From Isohypsibius dastychi (lineage: Eukaryota; Tardigrada; Eutardigrada; Parachela; Isohypsibiidae), in the NCBI GenBank assembly GCA_034696485.1, contig JAQIWT010000406.1, positions 1 through 21,030 on the forward strand: DNA of 21,030 bases. Direction: 5' to 3'. Made by a program: the position numbers and the translations under genes. The notes under the pieces are model-generated. The model worked only from the letters and a program-made list of their open reading frames with translations, was not told where the DNA came from and ran no database searches. Each line of letters begins with the position of its first letter. Position 1 is the stretch's first letter. This document shows positions 10,764-19,097 of the stretch, piece after piece.

Positions 10764-12513
10764 ATGCAATCCGGAATGAAAATCAGTTGTACATTACCCC
10801 GTGCTAAAATGTGCGTCTTACGACTTTTGATCGTTATATTCTGCATGATCTGGCAATCTGAACCGGCGACTGAGGTGGACATTGCAGTCGTCGGTTACTC
10901 GAATCCGGATGCTCTCGGAGCGTTCGCGTACACAAGACCCGCGTTCGAACTCGGAGTCGAGGATATGAATAAACTTCACAATCAAACTCTCAGAACATCT
11001 GCAAAGTTTCTAACTGAGAACTGGATTAAGAATTGCATGCAGCTGTCTGAAAACTCGGAACGGCTTGTTGCTGACTGGTTCTACAGGAAACGACGGACAT
11101 CTGGCAATGTCGTATCGGTGCTGGCTGCAACTGGTAAGCTAAAAATACCGGGTGATACGAACTCCATAGAAATCACCTGGTTCGAAATGTTCAAGAGTGT
11201 TTGGAGGTGAAACTGTTAAGTCAGCTGGCGAGAGCCTGGGATATTCTCTTTGTAACAACGTGAGTTGTACCAGCTTGACTGTCTCCCAGTATATTTGCCA
11301 TTCCCATTCCCACAGTTTGACAACCGACTGGCTCATTAGTGACCGCGTTATGCATCCAACCTGGATTTCTATGAGCGCCATTCCAGTTTTCGTCGAAGCA
11401 TTTATAAACGTTCTCCTGAAATTCAGCTGGAAGTCGGTGTTTCTTGTTGTCGACGACACAGCAGCCAACGCTTACAAAATCACATCTGAAACTGTGATAC
11501 AGACATTAAAAAAGAAGAACTACCCAATCCGCGCTACTTACCGCAAGATCAATCCAAGAAACGAAACGATTGGTCTGCTCAAAGAATTTGGCAAAGAAAG
11601 TCGAGGTGAGAAATTTCAAGGTACGATTCTGTCCGCCGGAATCAACTACGGCTGTATTTCAGTGTTAATATTCTTTGGTCTGGGCTGGTCACTACGTGCA
11701 TTTATAGTGAGACTCAAAAGCCCTATGTGTAGAGTGCATGACCGTTCTGGCTGACAATTGTTCTCATCGATTTTCGCCTTGATAGCTCCAAGCAAAAGCG
11801 ATGAACATAACAAATGGAGAATATGTAAGTGGTTTGTAATATGTAATTCGATCTGCGTTATGCCGTGTCTTTCCAGGTGTACATTGCTTTTGATGTCGGA
11901 TTGGAAACACCTCATCTACATGGAAACATGACCTGGATGAACAACGACAGCTTCGACGAAGTAACTTAAGCCAAGCACTAGGGCCATGTAGGGATAGATG
12001 GAAAACCAAGATCTGTATGCGATCGAAGCAGTTATCTGAGTGAACTACGGTAGGTGCCAGAACAGGGATGCCAGAATAGAATACCTTACATGGAACACAA
12101 CACGAAAAGTCTCACACGCGCACATTGAACCCCCTGAACACTGAACGGCTCACTGTGATTGATTCGAAGGGTTCTGCTCACACAAAAGTTATTTTCGCAT
12201 TACCTAGTCAGTTGGGCTTACACGAAGTCAGAGAGGTCAGTTTGATGCAGGCGTGTGAGCTTTTTCTGCGTGATGTGATGCATTGGTGAAAGTTCCTTCC
12301 ATTCGAGGCTCATTTTCATTCAAGTGGCACCTGATTCACATCAAAAATTCACAGGACGCAAAGGAAGCATACCGGTCAGTTCTGTTGATTACACCAATCC
12401 AAAATCAAACCACCCAAAAGCACCGTTATGGAAGAATCAATGCTGAACTACGACGGCGTTCACTGGAACAACATAACCTGTCATATCCCGGAATTCCTTT
12501 GGTAAGCAGCTGA
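10764..12513 (+). CDS. Truncated natriuretic-peptide/guanylyl-cyclase-type receptor: ligand-binding N-terminal part only
   Basis: Exons 10764-11133, 11196-11259, 11316-11605, 11663-11706, 11786-11824, 11877-11960 and 12355-12513 (stop 12511-12513) join in phase to 349 residues. Residues 16-32 form a signal peptide (MCVLRLLIVIFCMIW), so the true start may be the Met at 10809. The chain then follows the ANF-receptor fold: EVDIAVVGY (first strand), TRPAFELGVEDMN, LARAWDILFVTT, FSWKSVFLVVDD, RVLIFFGLGW, AMNITNGEYVYIAFD, DSFDEDAKEAYRSVLLIT. Six N-glycosylation sequons occur. Full receptors continue with the rest of the ectodomain, a membrane helix, kinase-homology and cyclase domains. None of this is found before the opposing P450 gene, and exon 7 runs into a stop three codons past a possible donor (12502). 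It may be a soluble binding protein or a pseudogene fragment. Exon 2 limits are the least certain. Confidence 0.7.
11961..12354 (+). other. Long intron (394 bases) of the receptor-like gene
   Basis: Donor GTAACT at 11961 and acceptor TTCACAG ending at 12354 connect DSFDE to DAKEAYRSVLL, which matches the family consensus across the junction. Reading through the donor instead would end the protein at a TAA at 11967-11969. The intron itself shows no gene or repeat. Confidence 0.6.
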
Positions 12514-12911
12514 CACTCTGATTGGTTATGGTCAGGACTATTACAGTATCCCAACTGGTGCATTCCCCATCAAACGCGGAGCTCCGAAGAGCCCTTGGTC
12601 TGTGATTGCCGAGAAACCGATGCAAAAAAAGGATCAGCGGAACGCCATCTGTCAGTTGGAAAACGACTCCGAAATGCAATACATAAAAACAAGTATTAAA
12701 TTAAGGTGAACAACAGCAGGTGATTTGGGCAGTTCCACGGAGCCGCATTCCTCAGAGGCCATCAAAAAATGCCAACTTGTACTGTCGGTTTGAGTTTTAC
12801 CAACATGGAGCTCATTTTTTGTTCTAAGTCGGTGCATCATTCCACCAGTTGTAAGCAAGCAAGAAAATGACAATAATCTGATCTGATAAAACATGAGTCC
12901 ATGAACTGTGG
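12514..12911. other. Gap between the truncated receptor gene and the P450 gene
   Basis: Convergent 3' ends. An ATTAAA at 12695-12700 could end the receptor transcript. A + strand frame is open from 12506 to 12706 but has no family resemblance, and its frame does not continue exon 7. No continuation of the receptor (second lobe, membrane helix, kinase or cyclase) is seen. Confidence 0.55.
12695..12700 (+). terminator. Candidate poly(A) signal ATTAAA for the truncated receptor gene
   Basis: ATTAAA lies 182 bases after the stop at 12511-12513. If used, it makes the short receptor gene a complete transcription unit. Confidence 0.3.
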
Positions 12912-14715
12912 TTACGCTATGTAGATGCTGGTTCGTGGCTGCCGGGGAATAAACTGGATTTTATAGGGCTTTGGTCCCCGATTAATGCTCGATTCGAAAT
13001 TATTCGGCGATGCTTCGGGGTCGTTTGTGATAATGGTGAAGGTTTTCAATATATTTGTGAACATCAAATAAAGGGTCATCCTTGCAAGGGGCGCGCCAGG
13101 GCACATTCGCTTTCCTGTAAACCATTCATAGTGTTTTTACATCAAGAAGAATCAGATCTGTCCGTCCTACCAACTCCGAACGGCATGAAAGCTTCAGGGA
13201 CGCTGACTCGTCCTTTATCATCCAAGAAATGTTCTGGATAAAACTCTTCTGGAAACTTCCAATAGCGCGGATCTCGATGAATAGATCCGATGTTCACAGT
13301 TAACAAAGTGCCTTTCTGTACTTCAAATCCGTCAATGTCCATGTCATCCAACGTCACGTGATACAGCCCAATTGGTGCCACGGAGCCACAACGCTGAACC
13401 TCGTGTAGAGTTGCATCAGTAAACGGCAAGTCGGCTAAAAATTTCAGACTCAACTTGCTTGATTCGTACATGTTCATAAAAGTGACTGACCTCGGTGCTC
13501 CAGTCGAACTGGGATGTTACCCCGGACCACTCGATCGATCTCAGAGTGGACCTTGGCCTGAATTTCAGGGTAGGTTGCCATGTACAGAAATGACCATAAC
13601 ATGGTGGTTGTGCTGGTCTCAGTTCCACCGGAATACAGATTGGCCAGTGAGAAAAGAAGTTGCTCATCTAAATTATATACGAGCATAAGTACGAGAGATC
13701 GTACACATTGTGTGGTGCATACCGTTAAATGAGCTCGAAGCGACTTTTTTGGCTTTATCAGATGCAGCCTTGTCCAGAAACGCTGACACAAATCCCCCGT
13801 CGCCATCAGCATGCTCTCTCCACATGGTTTCCTGCTCCGTGATCTGTTTTCGACAGAACTCGATTTCGAGGTGCCACCCTGCGAGGTAGGTCGCCCAGTG
13901 CTTAGCAAAGTTGGGGAGATATCTAAACCACCTGATGCGCGAAACAAGACCCAGTGATTCTAAGCACCCCATGATTTTTGCGAAGACGTTCGCGAATGCA
14001 TTGAAGTTCTCATCAACATGAGAGTAACGGCGACCAGTTGCCATTGCCGACACTAGATTAGCTGCTGTATGCGCGAGGAACGGTTTTGGGTATGTTGGTT
14101 GACAATTGAGATTAGCGATCTTTTTGAGAAGAATGTCGACTTCGGCTAAGACAGAATCTTCCAACCAGCTTTTTCCCATTCCTTGATCCCGTAATGCCCT
14201 TGTCATGAACTTTCGGTGCTCACGCCACAAATCACCTTCGGCTTGTTGAATGCCTAATTCCGCAAAGCATTATTGATTGCCAGTTTTTTTCACGAAAGGT
14301 CACAAACCTCTTCCCTGAAGAAATATATTCAACAGGTTTTCTTGATCTCTCCCAGTAGCAGCATCTTCCATGAAGACCTTCTTGACGGTTTCCACGTTGT
14401 GCATGGCCACCATTTTGCGTGCACCAAGATACAGCAGAATCGTGTCTCCGTATTTTTTGCTCCAGTCGCACATGCGTTGGGATGGATTTGGAAACAGTTT
14501 ATTCCCGAGAATCGGCCAAGCTAAAATTTACGAAAGCAGTTCCACAATGTTGTCGTTAAGAGAAGGTTTTGGTTCGTACTTGGTGGACCTGGAGGAAGGC
14601 GGTTAGTGTTCGGCCGCCGGCTGATGAAGCGTTTGATCAGCACCAGGATTACGGGAAAAAAGCTGAGTGCGAGGAATATATTCCAGTCAAAGTGTAAGGT
14701 TGGAATTGGTAACAT
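12912..14715 (-). CDS. Microsomal cytochrome P450, clan 2-like
   Basis: Haem-thiolate monooxygenase anchored in the endoplasmic reticulum. Six minus-strand exons: 14715-14580, 14520-14308, 14253-13723, 13667-13491, 13434-13171 and 13114-12912. The five introns are 54-59 bases, all phase 1, giving 507 residues, a normal family length. Features in order: N-terminal membrane anchor (FLALSFFPVILVLIKRFI), proline hinge LPPGPP, LGNKLFP, SKKYGDTILLYLG, helix C WREHRKF, helix I SGGTETSTT with the acid-threonine pair, helix K EVQR (ExxR), and the haem loop FGVGKRMCPGAPLAR with the cysteine ligand. The haem loop is split by the last intron, a fact that supports the exon model. The PPGPP and KRMCPGA signatures suggest clan 2. 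Substrate is unknown: xenobiotic and hormone roles are both possible. The gene looks intact. Confidence 0.93.
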
Positions 14716-15311
14716 GGTGATTTCAAAGAACTGCCTGAGCCCAAAGATTGTAAAATAGCGCTAGGTTTTGTGACTGAGGTGCCTGATATATTGACTGATA
14801 CATAGACCAGCTATATGTGCCAAAGTGATGCTGAATTGGTTGGGTGGCCCGGCAGCTCAAGACTCTTTCGGTACCCTGTGTCGAACCCGACAATGAGCTG
14901 ATTAGTGGAATACCGTGTTTTGCCCCTACAGGATATTTATCAGCTCCTCCGGAGCTCTATCATAGGCATTCAAGCTTGATGGGCGGTCGGACATGTTATG
15001 CAGGATGCCATGATTTTCTGTGGCGATTTTTGTTTTGAGTATTTTCGTAGTAGAACATTTGTTGCCGCTAGGTTTCCAAACCAAAATCTATGCGCCGATA
15101 TCTAACACGGCAGTGAATGACATGGACATGAAGCGGAACACCATGTTGCAAAGATATTACAGTATTAGCATGACATCAGTACCACAATAGCTCCACCTGA
15201 TAGCAGTAAGTAAGTTCCAGAATGACGCAGAGAATTGACAGATTTATATTCTGGCTGTGCTAAGCAGAGCGAACGTAAGCAGTATGACGATGACATCTGA
15301 TTTCTTTCTTT
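14716..15311. other. Intergenic between the P450 gene and the first GPCR gene
   Basis: It holds the upstream region of the minus-strand P450 and the 3' region of the minus-strand GPCR. No canonical TATA box, RNA gene or repeat was recognised. A GGTTCGA-like motif near 14874-14882 lacks a tRNA fold. Confidence 0.5.
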
Positions 15312-16421
15312 TCATTCTTTAGAAACAAGGGAGGCAACAGCGTTCGTCGAAAATGCAGTCGACACCCTTCGCATCAAGTCAATTCCACAGAGCCCGAAGG
15401 ATTTCGCCAAAATGTCCTTTGTTGCTTTCCGGATCTCAGCGCTCATCACTGCATAGACAAGGGAACTCATCATGGCACCTGCGAACAAAGCAAGCGTGAA
15501 AGATAGGATTACAAAGCCGTTCGACATTTTTTATTAATTCTCACCAATCCACATTAGCAGAAAAAAGGACGGGCCGAGATTTTCCACCGGGTCATGATTA
15601 AGGTCACCAACGATGAAGTTCCATATTGTACTGGGCATAAAGCACACCACGTAGAACACACCAAGAATGAACGCGTTTTTCGTGATTCGAACTTGAGCGT
15701 TGAATTTCGTGGTCTCTTTAGAATTGGGTGCAATTGCTTTTCGAACCTGTCGAATCTTCAGAAGAATTGGCAAATAACACAATGACATGATGACGATTGG
15801 CAGAATTTGAAACAAGATGCGGTAGGCCAAGATGAAATCGTAGTACTGTTTTTTGAAGATACATCGTTGAAGCGCTTTCGAATAGCCATAGATGGCGCCG
15901 ATCTGGAAAAACGGCAGAACAAAGACGACGAGCGAGACAGCCCATGACATGAAGAGTAGCACAAAGGTCACTCTACGCCGCCAAATTGTGTGAATCTGGT
16001 GAAGACAAACGATGGCCATGAAGCGATTGACCGCAATTGCCGCTTGATGTGAGCAGCTGGAATATGAGATGAACACGGTCAGGAATCCAAAAAATTGACA
16101 GGGTGCGTCGTCCAAAGTTGTGTTGCCTTTGGGTCCTAGAATATTTTGCAGAATGGTCGGCGGCTGGGCAACGGCCGCATAGATGAGATTATTGATGGAC
16201 AAACTGAGAATCAAAATCATTGAGTCACTGCTCCGGATTCTGCTTGCCGAGATCGCTATGATGATTAGTAAGTTCCCCAGTGTGCCGATTATGGAGAATG
16301 GCAACGAGACATAGGCAAAAACGGGAAACGCTAGACCCATCGTTTTTTGGTTAAGATATGAACTGTCACGTATTTGGACTTGCTTGACTCCCATTAAATA
16401 CGTGACTTTTGGCTGGATCAC
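15312..16421 (-). CDS. Rhodopsin-class G-protein-coupled receptor, divergent, two exons
   Basis: Minus-strand exons 16421-15545 and 15478-15312, joined across a 66-base intron in phase 1; 347 residues. Without splicing the frame meets two TAA codons and loses TM7, so the intron is needed. Seven hydrophobic segments: TM1 with GTLGN (46-50), TM2 (68-84), TM3 starting at Cys108 and ending VNRFMAI (131-137), TM4 with W160, extracellular Cys187 (partner of Cys108), TM5 with P208, TM6 with FMPS (261-264), and TM7 ending SSLVYAVMS, followed by a Cys at about 322. The DRY motif is NRF, the TM2 aspartate is replaced (LSINN), and NPxxY is reduced to SLVYA. Such drift is common in lineage-expanded invertebrate receptors. 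Ligand is unknown. Several in-frame Met codons precede TM1, so the start is uncertain. Confidence 0.88.
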
Positions 16422-17147
16422 CCGTGATTTCTGGGTATGATATTCCAGTTGGGAGGCACATCTGCCACTCGTGGGAAGCGATCGGATTTCATGACAATGT
16501 AGTGACGTCAGCGACGTAATGATAACTTATCCCGGTTGACTGCCCCCAGCCGGGATTGTGGATCATAAGCTGCCGTCATGAAACGCTAGTAAGGTTGGGC
16601 TGCTTGATTTGCTGATCCAGAACACAGAACGCTCCGATTCTGTTCACAGGATATTCCCACGTATTACAGGCAAAATGAAGTCGGATTCTTCGTGGATCAC
16701 GTAATGAAACCTTTACGTACATGTTGCAACCGTCGAAGCACGCAATGTCAAGAGTATTAGTCAATATCTGCCGTGTTAAAACCTTGTTCTTCTTTAATTA
16801 CGAAGTATGGTACGTGTGTTGAGTGGCCAAGGATATATGATGTGTACTCAGTTTCATGCAGACTCTCTTACTTGTTCAGCATGGTTTAGACCCTCCTTGG
16901 CACAACTGATCGCGAAGGCATGTCATGTAGTGGTTCGTTCGATGGTATTGTAAAACGGCTATATGCTTTTATTCGGGCAGTTGTCAGAATCACAGCTCAC
17001 CAAGCAATGTTTATGAATGAACGATATGGTGTGAAGTGCAACACAGATAAAAACTGCTAGGAAGACGTATATACGAAGCTGTTTCCGAACACGTTCCTGC
17101 TTCCCCAGACATATGTTAGACAGATTCTTTGCAAGAATAGCAGCATA
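16422..17147. other. Intergenic upstream of the first GPCR gene
   Basis: Apart from the CRE-like palindrome at 16503-16510 I see nothing supported. A 62-codon minus frame at 16576-16764 has no recognisable domain or splice context. Confidence 0.5.
16503..16510. promoter_or_regulatory. Consensus CRE palindrome TGACGTCA upstream of the GPCR gene
   Basis: Full 8-base cAMP-response element about 80 bases upstream of the minus-strand GPCR start (16421), with a second ACGT core (GCGACGTAA) just beside it. Position suits a CREB/bZIP promoter site. Function is inferred. Confidence 0.35.
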
Positions 17148-17234
17148 CGTCTACGCCAAAAAGAACAGCCACCTTTGGCCGATTCCTTCGGTCATTCGAT
17201 AGAGAGAAGAGGGCTGTTCTTTTTGGCGGGGACG
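17148..17234. mobile_element. TA-bounded hairpin MITE (87 bp)
   Basis: Arms at 17148-17170 and 17212-17234 (23 bases) are inverted copies with two mismatches. They contain CGCCAAAAAGAACAGCC against its exact complement, and start CGTC. TA flanks both ends (17146-17147 and 17235-17236), and the pairing extends one base outward on each side. The 41-base loop has no gene. Terminal CCCCGCCAAAAAG is typical of Tc1/mariner ends, so this is probably a non-autonomous derivative. Its termini resemble those of the element at 18797-18884. Confidence 0.75.
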
Positions 17235-17236
17235 TA

Positions 17237-18030
17237 TCAAGGAGCCGGTAGTGTACCTCTGGTTTCGGCATGAATATCGGGAATCGCGGTGATTGGACAA
17301 TTGCAAGCATGATTTCCATTCAAATATCATACACCCAAGCTGGAGAATGAAATTGTTGAACTAAAAACTTCACCGTAGCTGCTTGATATCCGGAGTTTCA
17401 ACGATCAAAGGATCCGTAGTGTAGGGGGTCTCTAAACTATCACATAGATCTATGTTCGTGAACCACACGTGTTTTGATGATTATAAAACATGTTTCTCTT
17501 CCTAGAGTCTGAAGCCCTAAGCAGTGCTCTGTGATCTCAAGAAAAACAGCAAAACATTTTTTAACCCTCTGCAATCGCGGAGACAATCGGAATAGCCTGA
17601 GTGCATGACGACTGTTGTATGCCGCGTAGCCAGTTAAAACTTTATTTCTAACTGAAATCGAGAATCGACAATGCATACCAGCATAACACGTAACCTGACC
17701 AGCCAACATACAGGGCATGATCTGACCAGCCACCTAAGCCCCTATGCTAAAAAGTTGTACATTCAGCTCGACATGAATCGTATCGAGGAAAGTACCGTAG
17801 CTGGCTTTGCTAGGGATGCTACACTGACCTCCTCATTCAACTTGCTCTCGGCTCAATTATGTTTGCTGCGTTATTTGAAAACGAGAAAAAAATGGAGTAC
17901 CGGTTTAGTTGATTCAGCAGAAGGTTGCCAAAACTGGTTGGACCTTAGAATTTGTTTTTTTTTACTTCAAAATGAAACAGTGATGATTGAGCTAACTGGC
18001 TTAGCGTGCAAATTGGTTCTTGACCTCGGT
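17237..18030. other. Intergenic, no gene supported
   Basis: A 126-codon + frame at 17671-18051 is the longest open stretch. It has no recognisable domain, signal peptide or composition bias, and it runs into the inverted repeat that follows, so I treat it as chance. Near 17695-17735 an imperfect 11-base segment CTGACCAGCCA occurs twice. Confidence 0.5.
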
Positions 18031-18563
18031 CGGGTGCAACCGTTCTTGTGAACTACCCATTTTCGTGAACCCGGGGTTCACAAACCCCGTCTTTGTGAAC
18101 CGTTCGAGGTTCACAAACCCCGTTTTTTTGGACCCAACCGTTTCCCTGAATTGGTTCACAAACCCTGTTTTCTTGAACCCTCCACCATTTACAGATCTTG
18201 TCACTTGCAAATTGGGGAGAATAGCTCATCTGATAACACAGCTGAGTTTTAGTTTCAATTTCAGCTTTTCAGTCAGCCGTTTCAAAATGTAGAAACTGTA
18301 TTTCTGCCTCTTCCACATAATGCAGTCTACCTCGAACGTGAGTTTTCTGTAGAAAGAGCTGAGATGAGCAATTTTCCCTAGTTTGCAAGTGAAAGACACC
18401 GTAAACGGTGCAGGGTTCAAGAAAACGGGGTTTGTGAACCGGTTCAGAAAAACGGTCGGGTTCAAGAAAACGGGGTTCGTGAACCTCGAACGGTTCACAA
18501 AAACGGGGTTTGTGAACCCCGGGTTCAAGAAATCGGGGAGTTCAAGAAAACGGTTACAGTCGG
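18031..18563. repeat. Large inverted repeat made of palindromic GGTTCACAAACCCCG units
   Basis: Left arm about 18031-18232 and right arm about 18362-18563 are inverted copies of about 200 bases, close to 90% identical in the core by eye, around a spacer of about 130 bases. Each arm contains three TTCACAAACCCCGT-type units spaced 33 and 45 bases apart. Single units are themselves dyads, for example GTTCACAAA(N7)TTTGTGAAC at 18076-18100 and GAACCCGGGGTTC at 18067-18079. Both arms stay open in the same relative frame, giving peptides with repeated FTNPVF. No TA or other target duplication was identified. Candidates are a foldback element, or a locus whose transcript would form a long hairpin RNA. 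Confidence 0.75.
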
Positions 18564-18796
18564 GCTCCATTGGATAGATGACCTTTCCACTGCGCATAAA
18601 AGCCTCTTACAAATGTAAGCAGCGATCATTATCAGGTAAATAACAAACCTCTCACTCTGTCGGAAAATGGTTCCTTTAAGGCGCAAATCCTTATGCGTAT
18701 TTGCGTACATTCCCGAAACGGCAGTCAGTTTCTTGATTGCATGGATGTAAACAATTGTTAGTAACAGGGAAGGGTGAATATTGCCAACGCAGGGTA
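18564..18796. other. Short spacer, nothing recognised
   Basis: Non-coding sequence between the large inverted repeat and the next hairpin element. Confidence 0.5.
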
Positions 18797-18884
18797 CGTC
18801 TCCTCCAATAAGTTCAAGCCACCTTCGCCCTGTCGATTGACTGAGTGAAGACAGGCAAGTGGCTTGAACTTATTGGAGGAGACG
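18797..18884. mobile_element. TA-bounded hairpin MITE (88 bp) with perfect 26-bp arms
   Basis: Arms 18797-18822 and 18859-18884 are perfect reverse complements (CGTCTCCTCCAATAAGTTCA and six more bases). TA lies at each outer edge (18795-18796 and 18885-18886). Pairing continues inward in part (CCTGTC against GACAGG), so nearly the whole element folds. The ends resemble those of 17148-17234 (CGTC, a CC-rich step, CCAAWAAG, then AGCC), suggesting one transposon family. Probably mobilised in trans by a Tc1/mariner-type transposase. Confidence 0.8.
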
Positions 18885-18999
18885 TAAATAATCAGCTGCT
18901 CCTCTTTAGACTGCTCTTAGCCAGTCAGCAATAAAAAGACAACAGGAAATTGTCGCTAATTAAGTGACATTAATTTTGTGTTGCCTTGATGCACTAACA

Positions 19000-19006
19000 T
19001 ATAAAA
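19000..19006 (+). promoter_or_regulatory. TATA box of the second GPCR gene
   Basis: TATAAAA ending 91 bases before the ATG at 19098, 114 bases after the right end of the hairpin MITE at 18884. The spacing to the start codon is almost the same as for the chitin-binding gene. Confidence 0.5.
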
Positions 19007-19097
19007 TGCGTGTAGCGACCATTTCAACATATTACTTTTAATTCGCAACGACTTTTGATTATAATCCACATTCTTCTCATCTTGAACGAACATCAGG

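Noticed and set aside
163-12513. Operon or trans-splicing cluster as in nematodes
   Set aside because: Genes alternate strands with large gaps, two have their own TATA boxes, and no spliced-leader acceptor arrangement is visible.
12506-12706. 66-codon + strand open frame after the receptor-like gene, starting ADTLIGYGQDYYS
   Set aside because: It is not in frame with exon 7, has no plausible acceptor before it and no resemblance to the missing receptor domains.
14840-14950. Possible tRNA on the minus strand (GGGTTCGACAC, B-box-like)
   Set aside because: The B box is imperfect (no CC after the variable position), and no acceptor or anticodon stems form around it.
15312-15527. Separate small minus-strand gene with one hydrophobic segment (MSNGFVILSF...)
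   Set aside because: It is the intron plus second exon of the GPCR. Splicing 15545 to 15478 in phase restores TM7, so no separate gene is needed.
16576-16764. 62-codon cysteine-containing minus frame upstream of the first GPCR
   Set aside because: Short, without signal peptide, domain or splice partners; expected by chance.
17671-18051. 126-codon + strand open frame
   Set aside because: No domain, signal peptide or splice context, and it overlaps the start of the inverted repeat. A frame of this length is expected by chance in a non-coding gap.
18226-18597. 123-codon minus frame with FTNPVF repeats as a protein gene
   Set aside because: It lies in the inverted repeat and is mirrored by the same peptide from the other arm. 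The open frames follow from the unit length, and there is no signal for an independent gene.
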